Shown here one piece after another: positions 11,359-24,800 of a DNA stretch of 64,000 nt. The notes beneath the pieces were generated by a model that was not told where the DNA came from, did no database searches, and saw only the letters and a list, made by a program, of their open reading frames with translations. Both the position numbers and the translations under genes were made by a program. Origin of the DNA: Melieria omissa (Eukaryota > Arthropoda > Insecta > Diptera > Ulidiidae); NCBI GenBank assembly GCA_963971225.1, contig OZ020268.1:15105032-15169031 (forward strand), in the 5' to 3' direction. Each line of letters starts with the position of its first letter. Position 1 is the first letter of the stretch.

Positions 11359-13876
11359 ATGGAATACGAGAGTGTGCTGATTGTAAAGCCAGAAGTATTC
11401 ATTTACAAAATCCCACCGAGAGCCAGCAACAGAGGCTACAGGTAATCGCGCAACGCCCAACGTTCTTTGGGGGAAAGTGCGTTCGTGGAAAATTTGCTGC
11501 AGTTCTGTGTGTGTTTTTTCCTTTTCGCTTGTCAGCGATTGTTTTTCGCCTTCAGCGCCACTGCCAAAGTGCTGAGCGCAAAAACCACTGAAGCCGCTGA
11601 AAAACGATGATTTCGCTAAAAATGATGCCACAGCATGCAATTTGCCACACGTTCACGTCAACTTGACGCAATTGTTCTGCCTGAGTGCAAAAGAATTTCA
11701 GTCGATTATTTATGTTAGTTTTCGTTTCCTCTTTTTTTGCAAATGTCATTGTGACTACCAACCACTCCGGCGCCCTCCGTGCGTCCCTTGAGTTTTGTTT
11801 ATGCTTACTCTGCCGCATTGCATTCGGCTGTTATCGGTTTTCTGCTCCGTTCTCTGCGTCACCACAGCCAGCAGCCGTCGGCTATGCGTTGTGGTGCTGC
11901 GCAAGGTTGAAAGCCCCTTTCGCTGAAGTTCAATTCCAATTGATTTTTCTTCGGCATGTGATAATGATTTTCCATGCACGCGCCATGACCTCGGCTGCGA
12001 GGGGTTTCTTGTTTGTGGTTTTCGCCCACCCCCACTCGCTCAGCGGCCGATCGATCTAATCGGAGCCGAGCAGATTCGCGTTGTTTTCGTTTTACAATTC
12101 TTGTTCTTGTTGGATTTCCTTGATGTATTTTGCTGATAAGAATGTAAAGTTTCAAAGCGATCATTGTATCGGGCGATCACCAATGTTTGCGAAGTGGTGT
12201 GTAGAACAGGCGAAAAAATTGGATATTCGGGAGATTTCGCATTAGAACAGCGGAGCTTAGAATGTTTTTCAAAAACAAAAGCCAGCTCAGATTTTGCCAA
12301 TGTGTCCTATGTTTCTTGCAAAGCTGAGGCCTGTAAAACTTGATTGAATTGAATTAATTTTAATTGATTTTCCAGAGCGGCCGATTGGAATCTGGGCGAG
12401 CCCACATGGACTGGTCGTATGCGACTGGTGGCCAAGGGAACTGCGTGCAATCTAAAACTGGAGGACAAAACATCTGGCGCCCTGTTTGCCAACTGCCCCA
12501 TCGACACATATCCCGGCGTTGCCATCGAAGCGGTGTCGGACAGTTCTCGTTACTTTGTTATACGCGTGCAGGACGACAATGGTATGTCTGTTTAAATTAA
12601 ATATTTGATTAATTAACCCAATATTAACTGAATTTTTGATTAATTTATGACTACAATTTCGTCGAGTTTAATCGATGAAAACAATATTCGCCGAATGATA
12701 ATGAATTGAGGAGGTCCATAACAAACCGCAATAATTCCACTTTTTAAGATTTCGTTTTTTTTTTACTGAATCCAATTCTACATATTAAAATCTATGTAAC
12801 GATTGTTATAAAACCTACCAAAGGTCAATCAATAACTTCATTATAATTCAAGACCAAAAATAATGGTTCAGACCAAAATGAAACATTTCTCTTTGTATAT
12901 CCTACTGACTTTAATTAAATTTATTCGTTTATCCAACAAATTGTTCTGGTGGAATTATTGCATTTTGTTATGGACCTCCTCAATTAATTGATTAAGAAGT
13001 CTTAAATTCAAATTTTTAATTCAAATCGAGCCAAAAATAATATACGAATACATCAAATCAATTTAGTTTAAAACAGTCTTGGAGCAAATAAGATTACAAA
13101 TGAAGAAATTGCATTGCCCAACTAATTGACTTGCTTGTTGTCGTATTAGTTAATCAACTAACCAGCTGCGAATGAAATTAGTGAAATGTTCATTAAAATG
13201 CAGCTAATAAAATTAGCTATTGCTTCCGTAGGACGTTCGGCGTTTTTGGGTCTGGGATTTGGCGATCGTTCGGATTCGTTCGACTTGAACGTGGCGCTGC
13301 AGGATCACTTCAAATGGGTGAAAAATCAGGAACAAATCGAAAAGGAGAAAACAGAACCGAAACAGGAATTGGATCTCGGCTTTAAAGAGGGTGAAACGAT
13401 TAAAATCAACATGAGAATAACGGTATGAAATTATATATTTCAAGCCTCGATCAATGAGGCCGCTCGTAATCATTATCTTTTATTAGTTACTGCTCTGTCA
13501 ATTGATTTGCAATAACTTTACTAATGTTCTTTACTTTGCAGAAAAAGGATGGTTCCGAGGGCATGTCACGCACTTCGAAATCCAAAACATCGACTGGCAT
13601 TCTACCGCCGCCTCCGGGCGGCATTGGCAAAATTGCGCCACCACCAGCGGTTGGCGGCGGCTCGGTGCGACAGAGTCCCGGCACGTCGCCCGCGCACAAA
13701 GCGCCCGCTGGTGTTGGCACCGAATGGACAGACTATGCTTCAGCCGGGTAATTTAGTGATTTTTATCATTTTCAATCGATAGTTATGTGGTGTTTGAATT
13801 TTCATTAATTTGCAGTGCACAAGGCCAGCAGCAGCAACAACAGAACACCACAAACGCAAATTGGGTGCAATTCTAA
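11359..13876 (+). CDS. NECAP: NECAP, adaptin-ear-binding clathrin-coat-associated protein
   Basis: Exons 11359-11441, 12376-12581, 13232-13422, 13542-13747 and 13816-13876 give 747 nt (248 aa). NECAPs bind AP-2 and AP-1 on clathrin-coated structures and regulate the activity of the adaptor complex. The N-terminal NECAP PH-like (PHear) domain is intact: [20 protein letters not shown], then [14 protein letters not shown] across the first junction, [14 protein letters not shown] and the highly typical DHFKWVK. The C-terminal third is low-complexity and proline-rich (LPPPPGG). The last four residues are WVQF, the WxxF-type motif that binds the alpha-adaptin ear, encoded on the small last exon after a Gln run. 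All phases agree. Intron 2 contains a small inverted-repeat transposon. A poly(A) signal lies at 14156-14161. The next gene downstream, ARFRP1, is also a Golgi/adaptor traffic factor. Confidence 0.93.
12704..12985. mobile_element. Short non-coding inverted-repeat transposon (MITE) in NECAP intron 2
   Basis: Both ends carry the same roughly 37-bp sequence in opposite orientation, starting AATTGAGGAGGTCCATAACA, with only about two mismatches. The enclosed sequence of some 200 bp is AT-rich and codes for nothing. The size and perfection of the ends indicate a fairly young miniature element; the superfamily is not clear because the target duplication is ambiguous. Confidence 0.75.
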
Positions 13877-16221
13877 TTAGGCCTAACTCAAAATCACACT
13901 CACACCCACACACACACCCAGACCCACACATAAAACACACAGCGCTTTTCGGGCAACACACTTGTAACGATTTGTTAATAGACATTACAAAACTTTCAGT
14001 GCGATAAAAGTAAACAAAAAAACAGCAAAACGAAAAAGAATCGATAATTTAATGCAATTACGCAAAAAAGGGCAGATATTGAAGAAAGCCGTTAAGGGGA
14101 ATTAAGCGGAAATATTATGTGAGACAAAATGTGTATGTAACTTGTTAATGTGTAAAATAAAATATTCAACCGTTCAGTTTATTAGCAAATTATATAGCAT
14201 AAAAGTAACACACACACACTCGTACACTCAAATACGCCCACATGCCTATCCACATATAGCCAACTATTAAGAACAACACGAATAATCATTACCATAAAGC
14301 GGAACGATCTATTAAGCTAAACTTTATGTGTTGCAGCGTGTTCTCGCGTTGAGTTTTAGTTCACACACACACACGCAAACAGACAGCTGCGAAGATTCCA
14401 TTTGAGTTGGTCGCATTTTGATTACACAAAAGTGCGATTTGTTTTTGTACTTACATTTATCTAGTAAGTTGAAATTGTAGCCGAAAGCAGCGCAAAATGT
14501 TTTATTTTTTGTATTACTCATACGCCTACACATTCCGTTATTGCTAGCAGCGTGCGTCGGCGCGATGAGCAGAAGCAGTTTGAAGTCGCTGAACACCGAC
14601 GACCGAAACAATGTGATTTTATTTTGACTTTCATTGGCATTAGATTGCGTTCAATTGCGTCATTGAATGCTGCCTGAGTTTTGTTTTAATTTTTATAATT
14701 TACATTACGATTTACATAGCCGGGCAGTAGGTACGTGCTGCAACGGTGTTGTGGCTGCCGCCCGTTGCCTGAACTCAACACAGCACAGCCTCCGGTGCAG
14801 TATGAGTGTTTAGCGTTATTGCAAAACTTTAGATCGACAGCAGCAGTTTTTTTGTTTTTTAACAAAGTTGATCAAAGTTGGCGTTTTGTTGCTATTTACA
14901 AAAATTAAACGCAAAATGTATCTATTTAAAATTAAATATATATAAATATATATTAAACTAACATCTGATTAAAGAAAGTAAATAAATATAAATCAAACAT
15001 ACTTAAAAACTGACAACTAAAACTACAACAACCACGTATAATCTACACATTTCTAGCAAAGTAGAATATAAGCTGTTCAACTATTCAACTCGACTACGCG
15101 AGTCATTCATTGACTGCGCGACGTGTGTTTTCTGCTGCTCTCCCTGCGTTTGCTTTGTTGCAAGTTGTGTAATTGAAATTGAGCATTTGATTTGAAACTA
15201 AACTAAGAATATATATGAAACCACGCAGTACATTATGTTGAATTATAAATACATCAAATTTGATTTTGTAAAATTAACAAGTGAAATACAAACTCCTTAT
15301 TTTTATTTAATTTAAATGTGTGTTTCTTGGTAACGCTTTCGTATTGGGGGAAAATAAGGGGGAGAAGCAATCTGTGCTAATCACAAATTATGTTATTTAG
15401 TTGCAGAGCCATAACAACTCAAAAAATATAATTTACAGTTATTAAATCTGTACTAAAAGTCGTCAAAATAATCCAACTGCCAAATATGCGTAAATGGGAA
15501 ATTATGAATAATTTGAACAATGCGGGTCCCAAATACTGTGAAATTCAAACATTCAAAATGTTCCCTAAGAATTGGAATCCCGCTTTTAAAATCTATCGAA
15601 AATGTTTGAACTATAGAATTTATTCAATATTTCCAATTTTCCTTTAAGGCTCGAAAATCAGAAATTCAATAAAAACCAATAAAAGTCAAATTCAAATTAA
15701 ATTCAATAAAAATCTCATATTCATACTTCACAGGATCATTTCTGTAATCAGTCTTCATTTACTTTCTTTGCAAAATGATTCCCTCACATTCATAAACAAG
15801 ACAAAAATAACAACAAACCTCAAACCAATACTAATTTACCCCACATTTTCGACATCCGTTTCAATCTGCGATATATAACTGTATTAATTTTTCCCATTTC
15901 CGCATCTGTTAACCTGACTTTTTAACTTTTTTGGTAATATACAGCATCATGAAATAGTCCTTTTTTTGGCAAGAAACCTATTAGGACGTATGTATCCACA
16001 AGATACTTTTAAATGTTCTGCTTTTTCTGATATCCGTTACTCCGTTACTTCAAACACATGTGGCAACCTTGTTCACCTCTCCAGTCAGCTGTTGACGAAA
16101 TGACGTTTTAAGCGCTTTCCACGCAATCGGCTGAAGGGTTTATTTGTTTTTTTATTTGACAAACAAAAAGATATATTTCAAACGATTTACTACTGCAAAA
16201 GATTAAAATATAGTTTAGAAA
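13877..16221. other. NECAP 3' UTR and intergenic region before ARFRP1
   Basis: The 3' UTR carries an AATAAA at 14156-14161 and CA-rich microsatellites near 13900-13935, 14209-14220 and 14363-14375. The remainder is AT-rich, with further AATAAA hexamers near 14983, and no coding exon was seen. The last 150 bases should include the ARFRP1 promoter and leader. Confidence 0.5.
14156..14161 (+). terminator. Polyadenylation signal AATAAA of NECAP
   Basis: A canonical hexamer about 280 bases after the NECAP stop codon, in AT-rich sequence. Confidence 0.5.
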
Positions 16222-17553
16222 ATGTACACACTGCTGCATGGATTCTACAAATACCTGACGCAAAAGGAGGAATACTGCGTCGTCATACTGGGGCTGGATA
16301 ATGCAGGAAAGACTGTGAGTGGTGGTTGCGATCTGCTGTTGCCCAGTTGGCGTTTTGGCTAATTACCATAACGATTTTATGTATTTATCTGGGCGATTGT
16401 ATTCAGACCTACCTGGAAGCGGCAAAGACAAAATTCACAAAAAACTACAAAGGCATGAATCCAGCCAAAATCACCACAACCGTTGGCCTCAACATTGGCA
16501 CCATCGATGTGCTGGGCGTGCGACTGAATTTCTGGGATCTGGGCGGGCAGCAGGAGCTGCAGTCACTATGGGACAAATACTATCAGGAATCGCACGGTGT
16601 CATATATGTGATAGACTCCAATGATCGACAGCGTATGGAGGAGTCCAAAGCGATCTTCGGTAGGCGTCGCACATGACCACAATGGAACCGCAATGCATTT
16701 CATCATTTGTTTGCTTGTAGATAAAATGATCAAGAACGAACTACTCTCAGGGGTACCACTGCTCATATTAGCCAACAAGCAAGATTTGCCCGATGTGATG
16801 GGTGTGCGCGACATCAAGCCGGTGTTTCAGCAGTCCGGCGCGCTGATTGGACGACGGGATTGTTTAACGATGCCAGTGTCAGCGCTGACAGGGTGAGTGT
16901 TAAGAGGAATGTTCCATAATCTGAAAGACTAGTATGAATTTAAATTGAAGCATTAATCCGTTTTTGTAAGCTCATGACTTATTTTTAATTTTATATATAT
17001 ATTTTTATTTATTTATAATTTAGTCAAACAATAAATAAATTTTAACAGACCATCTATAAAACTAGAATATTACAAAATAATAAAGTTCACCTAAACAAAA
17101 TTCAACAATAACCAATTCGATTCAATTTTGGATGATGAAAATAACTAAAAAGCCAACTAAGCAACAAAGCAATTCACAGTAACCTATTAATTAGTTAATA
17201 ATAGAATAATAATAAATATTTTTAACACAAATTATTTAATTTGAAATAAATTATTCAAATATAATAAAACCTTAAATAGAGATAGATTGTTTGACAAATG
17301 TATCACTTATCAAACTGAACTATATACAATATTTAGTAATTCTTTTAACACTTTCAAGTTGAGTGATACGGTTAACATTTAACTTTCTGCCACGAATTTC
17401 TAGTTTCTAGTTGATTGATTTAATATACATTAAACATTTGAATATATCCTTTTCTTCTTTCTTCACAGCGAGGGCGTGGACGAGGGCATCAAGTGGTTAG
17501 TAGAGGCCATTAAACGTCATTCCATTGTGCGTCCGCCGCGGGAGAATGACTGA
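16222..17553 (+). CDS. Arfrp1: ARFRP1, ARF-related small GTPase of the trans-Golgi
   Basis: Exons 16222-16314, 16407-16659, 16721-16892 and 17469-17553 give 603 nt (200 aa). ARFRP1 (yeast Arl3) is a trans-Golgi GTPase that acts upstream of Arl1, golgin recruitment and AP-1-dependent sorting. The full set of GTP-binding motifs is visible: P-loop GLDNAGKT at residues 24-31, switch region TTVGLNIG at 55-62, DLGGQ at 75-79 with catalytic Gln79, NKQD at 134-137, and SAL at 169-171. The N-terminus begins Met-Tyr rather than Met-Gly, so there is no myristoylation site; this matches ARFRP1/Arl3, which use an acetylated N-terminus. The last exon is separated by a 576-bp AT-rich intron. A poly(A) signal lies at 17878-17883. 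All residues needed for a working GTPase are present. Confidence 0.95.
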
Positions 17554-18784
17554 TAAAATGCTACTTCATGCGACCACGAGTTGAGCAGGAAAATCACCAC
17601 GCAAAGGTTTATATTATACAAATTCCTTAAAAGCTCTTACTCTGAAGTTAAGCAATGCCTGTGAAGGAATCCAACGAGCCACTTAACTTTTGTTGTCCAT
17701 GTACAAACATTTCCGAATTGTAAATTGAAGTAATGTATTTTTGCGGCAAAGCATAAGCAAAGACTTACTATGTATTTATATCTACAAATCACCACTAATA
17801 ATTATTACAACAACAATTACATATTAAGCCAACAAGTTTCCTCCCAGCAAACATCCGGAGAAACAAAAACAACAACAAATAAAATGGGAAATATAGAGCG
17901 AATTTTATAGCAACTCAAACAAATGTTTCGAAAATCTCTAATCAAATATGCCGCCCGACAAGAGTGTGACCCAACGTAACCAGCACTTCTTACAGCGGGC
18001 GCACAAACAGACGAACGTGTTTGTAACTTTTTGGGGAGTATATGAACGTGCAGTGAGTCGCTGGCACTGTGGCCATTGAGTGTGTTGGTATTTTATCTAT
18101 GTGGAATGGGCTCTTGTGCTGCCTCGGTGTCGTCGCTTATCATTCGCGTACTCCAATTAATACTTTCGCTGATAAGTTGTCTGTAGGTTTGTTTTTGTGC
18201 TTTCTTGCTTTCAGGCACTCGCAGCACGACGCTCTCGGCGCTTTTTACCTTGTTTAGTATAAAGTTTTAGATAACATGTGCCATTTGTTTCATCGCCAAA
18301 GGGGGCAACAGGTAGACAGAGGGCTACCCAAACGACGGCGCGCAGTGAGTGTATTTCCGTCGAGTGCACGCATTTGAAACGCTTAGCGGGTTGTTATATT
18401 CAGTCGCAGCAGTGAAACAGCGAGGGGTGTACAGCGGCCGGAACGTGTCAGCGCAAAACTCACTCGAAATATTGTGCAATTCAAAGCCGAGATTCGAAAT
18501 CGGCCAAGCGCCGTTCGTTAGTTGAGCGAGAGTTGAACTAAAACGCCCGCACCCTGGACAACTTGCAGCGCCGAAACGTGCATGTGTGTGTGCATGAGAT
18601 AAGGACAACTGCGCTGCTTTTTATCAGCCACGATTTCCGTGATACCAATTTTTTCGGCGTTCGGTGCGGTGAATAATAACGTCGCGTACGTGTTTTCATT
18701 AGGCAGAAACAAATCGAACACTGCTCAGCTTTTGCGGCAAGTGCAGTAGATATTAAAGTGCATCTCGGAGTCGGAGCAGCGAAA
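17554..18784. other. ARFRP1 3' UTR and AP-1 gamma upstream region with leader
   Basis: ARFRP1 3' UTR runs to an AATAAA at 17878-17883. From about 18300 the sequence becomes GC-richer and resembles a fly 5' leader ending at the ATG of the first AP-1 gamma start exon at 18785. An initiator-like TTCAGTC occurs near 18400, a possible transcription start. No other coding exon was seen. Confidence 0.45.
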
Positions 18785-18840
18785 ATGTATCCGTACTATG
18801 AGCAGGACTGGAGTGTCTTGCCGCCTGAAAACAACCGCAG
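18785..18840 (+). CDS. AP-1gamma: AP-1 gamma alternative first coding exon 1a
   Basis: An ATG opens an 18-codon frame reading [18 protein letters not shown] followed by AG and a GTATGA donor. Ending in phase 2, it joins exactly to the exon at 26320, giving Arg-Phe-Asn-Pro-Ala-Phe-Asn-Met and continuing in frame. The intron would be about 7.5 kb. The extra acidic/aromatic N-terminus is specific to this start. Expression is not proven by sequence. Confidence 0.7.
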
Positions 18841-21800
18841 GTATGAAGTTTCCGTTGCCTAACTTGTTGTTGTTTGTTACAATAGATCACTGTGGGCGGT
18901 GCTCTGTAAGCAACGTTATCTAGGAGAGCAGCGATAAAATGCTTTGACTTAGTCAGAGTTTTTATAAGAAAAACACATACCGCACGAGTTGTGAGATCTC
19001 AACTGAACAGGAACAGTTCAGACGGGATCAATATTTTGGTGGCATTCCTCCACTTGGTGTGATTTTCGAAAAAAAATTGATTCGAATCATGTAAAATTTG
19101 GTCAATTTAAAATGTTCTATTGAAGAACGCTGTGTCAGCAATGACCGTCCAAATTGTTGTAAATATTGTGAGAAAAAACCATTGAGCTTGCAAGAAGTTC
19201 TATTGGGATGAATAATTTGTGTGGCCTGCACTGTACTTCCGTGTACTGCAAAGCAGAGAGCATCATGAACGATATGGGAAAAGTTTATACGCAATGTTGA
19301 AATTTTCTAAGGAAATAAATGAAGCTAATTCGTCCGTCCACTTTTTCATACGTCGGTTTGTGCCCATGATACCCTTTTAAGGAATTGAGATGTTGTCCAC
19401 AATGTGACATACAGGTGTGGTAAATGGTTTTATGATTATCACAAATAACTTTATAACATATTAACCCTTTCTGGTCAATTTCCATATTTCTTGGAATACA
19501 AATTTTTCAAAATATTGACTCTCATTGAACATCCAAGCAATAAAATACAAAAAAACATAAAAAAAATTATTTCAGTTAAGAATTAGAGCTCATTCAATTT
19601 TGTACGATATATCGTACAATGGTCCGCAAAAGAGTAAAAACTTGATTCGTAAAAACATGATTTCATTTTTATCGAAACTTATGTACATTTTATATATAAA
19701 CAATTGATTCACATTTATTCGGCCCTATATAACCATTGTTGTTGTTGCAAAGCCCTTTTTCTCTCAATAATACACAGAATCAATTCATACAATTTTACAG
19801 AAAGGCACTGAATATAGCCCATTCTTATTATCGTAGTGGGAGTGGCAAGTACGCATGTCTAACCTTACATAACCTGTGTCTGTCCAGTAAAACAGAAACA
19901 CGTCTTGTAATTCTTAGTTTTCATCGAAAATTTGCGGAATAGTCGAATTTTATTAGCCAAGTGGTTTACAAATGGGCGTGGCAGGCATACAAACGCAAAA
20001 ATTCTATTACCAAACCCATAACTTAAAAAAATGCAAAAACAACTTGCAACCTACAAAGCTTTGCAACTTGTGGTCATTTGTACTATATTTCGTACAACTT
20101 TTTTAAAGTCTCGGGAAAAATATTTAGAGGCAAAAAATTGTAAATTTAATAAATTTTATAAATCCGAGATTCAAACTTTGAAATTGTTTAGCTTTTTGCT
20201 TCCCAAAAGTATTACTTACTTAAAAATTTCCCGCAGAAGCACCGTCATTTGCTGGGTTTTCAAATTCTTACAAAAAGCTGCTGACAAAACGCACTCATAC
20301 TGTGCAGCCACGGCTATTATGATTTATATTTTTTAACAGAATAATACAACACAGCCTACTTAATGAAAATTAAAAAGCTATTCTATAAAAAGTGCCTTCG
20401 CTGTCACATAAAAAATCTTCGATAATTGTATCGTACAAATTTCCGGAAAGGGTTAATAGAAAATACAAAATTAAAAAATCCAATTGTACTTCTGAAATTA
20501 TGTTAGACAAAAAATACACATATTTTTACAGTTATATTTAAAAATTTATACATAAATTGCTTTTGAAAAATAAGTTCAAAAGGTTAGTGAATTCCACAAG
20601 AAATGCAAGAACACATTTTCAAGCATGTTTTTTACATATATTTTACATAATTCACGAAAATTTAATTTTGTGTTGACGCTACTTGTAGCAGTAAATAGCA
20701 TCTTAAACGAAATCCCATATTTACAGTCAAGTCAAAATTAACGGACGTTTAAATTTAATCAAAAATCTTTAGTTTAGCATGCAAATCTTTAGCTGTTCCA
20801 TTTCTGATTGTTCATTATGTGCGCCAATGTTATTGTTTATGCAAAAATTGCAAATTATTTGAGTACTTTCGTCACATCATTCTGGCCGCTGGCAACGCCA
20901 CAACTCGCTTCAACCTCCAACTGTCAACGGCGATTTTGCTTTGCGCGATTCTGCGCCACTGACAGTCAACGTTGTAGTCGTTGTCGTCGTTGTTCCGTTC
21001 CGTTCGTAGAGTTTGTCATCGGTGGCGAAAAATCATTTTTATTTTGGGGAAAATACTATTTGTTTAATTTTTGTTTTTGTGCAAGTGTGCGCGTGCAATT
21101 GCGTTGGGAGCGTTGTGTAAAAGTGCAATCGTGTGTAAGAGCGGAGCAAGTTGTTACATTCCATTAGCGAAATAAGTGAAAACGGGCGGCCCACTAAAGC
21201 GAAAAAGGCAAGAAGAAAATGTAAATTGATGCGTTGTGAAAAAATTAGCATACGATCAACGAAGCTGCGAGCGAGCTGCGGTGTAAAACGAAGGCACATA
21301 CGAAGCAAACGGCCAAAAAGTGCAAGCGGAACACAATAAACGTCAAAATTGTGCAAGAGAAAAAAAGTTAGAGCCATCACAGGTAGTTGCAAAGTGCAGA
21401 AGAAAATTCGCAATCCTGTTGTTGTGTTGCATTGCGCCCACCCAGAAAACAGTGTTTGCCACAGATAGTTGCGTTGGTGTCAGGTGACAACTATTGTTAA
21501 CGATAGGGGACGCTGCACGCACACCCCGTGTGCTGGCCGCGCTCTCACCTGTCGCAAACACACTTTCCATTTTCATGCGCTGCCCATACGAATTTCCACT
21601 GCTGCCATCTGCCATATTGACCCATCATCATTTATCGCTGTGTTTGGCCCTCGGCCATTTCGTGTGCATTGTGTAAAGAGGTTGTGAATGTCCGCTCCTG
21701 CGCCCACCGCCCCTCATACCCTTTGCCCGTTCATGGCTTTCAGTATTTTCCACTTGACCAAATTTGTTGCCTCCGCGTTCTGGCCTCTTGCTCGACGCAA

Positions 21801-24800
21801 GTCTACACTGTCAGTTGAAGCCAAAGTCTACACTAGACAGTGGCTCAATGGGTCGTGAAACTCACCACGAAGGCTTACGGTCGCAGCAAATTGCAGTTTC
21901 AGCAATAAATATTGGCGCGTTTTTATTATAAAAACAAAAGTTGAAATCAAATTGTTACTTTTGTAGGAATGTGCCAGCTGCTGAATCTTTTGGCTCACTT
22001 AATCCATGAATATACAATAATGTTGAACTTAAGTTACCTTAGCTGCAAAACAACTTGGCCAAGATTCTTTGAAGGTTGTTACGTTTATTGTATGAGTTTC
22101 CATTTGAGACAAATAGTTTATCAGTGGTGCCGAAATTGTGATAGAAACGCAAATAGCAGAGTGAATAGGTGAACATGTTTTCGTTGCTGTTGTTGAAGTG
22201 TGCTTCGTTGTTTAGAGCAAACTGTTTAAATATAATTGTTAGATAATGGAAAGCTTTTCAAACAGCGAGAGAATCAAACACGTTGCCATTTTTTATCACA
22301 TTACACAAAGATCGCTTAGACATGTTTTTAAGTAAGCTTGATTACCTTTCGCTCTTTCCATTTCCTCTGAGCACAAAATTGCAGGAAAATCAAACACAAA
22401 TTAATGCCTTGATTTTATTGATTTTTGATAATGATCAGTTTTAAATAGGTTACGCCCACTCTTTAAACGCAACTGCAATAGTTGTTTGCGCAGAGCAAAT
22501 TATTGTGGGCCGCCACTGCGCCCAACCCACCACACTGTTGAACTCAACACAGCCAGCCAAACTGTCAGCTGCTTCAGTTGTCTTTGGTTTTGGCCAATTT
22601 CTCGTCATTGTGTGTGGCCAGTAGTGTGCGACATTTTGCGTTGCAATCTCCTTGGACAGTGGGAAGTGAAAGCGAAAGAGCACCTGGGCAGAAGAAAATT
22701 ATGTGCAAAGCAGAAAGCGGGCACTGCCGATTAGCATTTTAACGATTCGAGCCAAAGTTCCTGTTCCGTCGCACAGCAGCGCGGCTGCCGTGAAATATCG
22801 AACAGACGTGTTTGTGGCAGCAGCCTACAGAGGCAGACAGCAGGAGGTCAGCAGCAGCGGACACTTGAAAGTGGCTCGCAAACAGTGTCAATCACCATTA
22901 AAAATAAACAATTCGATGTTTTACACGCCATAAGGAAACTACGAAATAGTCCACGACCCCAAGGTGATGGCGTGTGATTAATTCGTCAATGCGTGTGCAC
23001 GTTTGTGTGTTCATTCAGTGTACGCAAAAGGGGTCAGCGGCGACGTTGCCGGTGGCTATTTCGCTGACATATGTAATAAATGTAAAACGAGCGACATCTG
23101 GCCCAATTTGGCCGCAGTGAGTTTAAACTAACGCTTCAGGCGTTCTCGTTAGCTTTCACACCAACGCCCCTCTCGTCCCTTCCCCTTTACACGATGCACA
23201 GATCTGAAGTGGTCAGGGCACTTCGATGCGCATTGATTTCATGCCATGCATTGTTGTGACTTGCGTTTGTCTGCACGTTCGTTAACATCTGCCGCGTGCG
23301 CGCGTAATTGATTTTAACCAAATTTGTCCCTTTGCCCCCCCCGACCGCCCTTGCAACCATCGAACTGTTCCCAAGTGTGTAAATGAACTGCGCAAACAGT
23401 TAACCAGCTCGGTGCGACTGCAGTTAAAACAAATAGAACAACAGCGTCGCTACTCGCAGAAGTTAACTGACAAAAATAAATAATTAAAAAATTGCAAACG
23501 TTCAAATTATCATTCACTCGCTTAGCTGCGAACGCTGCTGGCTCATTGACTGGCTGCCTGACGGGCGCTCACACTCAACACACACTCAACCGCAGATCTG
23601 AACGCTGCAGCGTAGCCGCACTGGAACAGGGTGGCGTTGTAAGCTTCAACCTTTACCTGGTTCAGTCAGTCAGTTGGCGCAGCGGTGGTGAGCAGCCAAG
23701 GCGCGCGATCGAGTATCTGAAGCGCCGACAGTGCTTGGTAGCGGCGGTGATCGCGCTGGAACGACGTACACATCGTCTCATATAAACGTAAATCCACATT
23801 AACAACACCGTCAGCCAGCAATAACAACAACAACAATAACAGTTGTAGCCAAGAACGTCGAAAGCGTTTGCTGCGTTCAGCCAACAGCCGTGCGAAGCGT
23901 GTGTCAGTATCAGTGTCTGTGCCAGTGCCAGTGGAAAACGTGAATCACGGCTCAAAATGAATTCCGAGCACGGGTAATTGCTGTTTTGGAATTGCGTTTT
24001 TCTTACTAACTCTGTTTTTTATTTATAAATGTATATTTTTTTAATTTATTTAGTTACTTATTTGTTATTTACACTCAAGTTTGATTTAATTGGTCAACAA
24101 GTTTATTGGACTTTTTTATGGCTCTACGATTGATTGCTGCACACCCACCTGTGAGTGGGTGACAGCATGAGCTTCCAAGAATTAAACTGTACAAAATAAG
24201 TTCTGCTCGTTTCAGAGATGATCCTTCGGTTTTAATAAGATCTTTCGTCAAGCAAACACTTTTATCGGGTTCCTTCCAAATTCCTTCCAAAGGTTATTCA
24301 ATTAGAGATATCAATCTGTCAGGCCAACCTGAAAGCAATTGATCCAACACCCTCACATCACAGATGTAATAACTTAGACACCGGTTGATGTTTGAACTCA
24401 CCCATTAATATGTGATAAAGTGCATCAAGCTTCTTCTTGTGAGAAACTAACCTGAGCTTCGATTGAACCTTTTTGAATGATTAGCATGTTAGCACCAAAT
24501 ATCTTTTAGAACATATTTTTTTATACATAAATATGTAGTCTGGTGCGAATTATATTTCAGAAAACTCATGAATTTATGTCCTTTTTATCATAAAAAAAAT
24601 TTAGTGCTCTTTGAAACCACATAATGCTGTAATATCAAATTTTTTTTGGGTAAGGTCAAATTTCGGTCTCAATTTGAGGCCAACGTATTCTAGTAACTTG
24701 TGGATATCAACGAATTGTTCCACGTGTCTGTCAAAATTCAGCTCAAAACGAGTGTCCATGTTTGTTGTTGCAATCTTTCGTTCAAACAAAGATAATATAA

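Larger units (their letters stand above)
18841..23956. other. AP-1 gamma intron 1a, with a TTAA element and leader-like segments
   Basis: The intron contains the TTAA-flanked element at 19465-20452 and two GC-richer, leader-like segments. The segment at about 20990-21481 ends at CAG/GTGACA; the segment at about 22740-22962 ends at CCCAAG/GTGATGG. They could be untranslated first exons of further transcripts. The stretch before 23957 includes repeated TCAGTC near 23660, typical of fly initiators, and is the probable leader of exon 1b. Confidence 0.4.
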
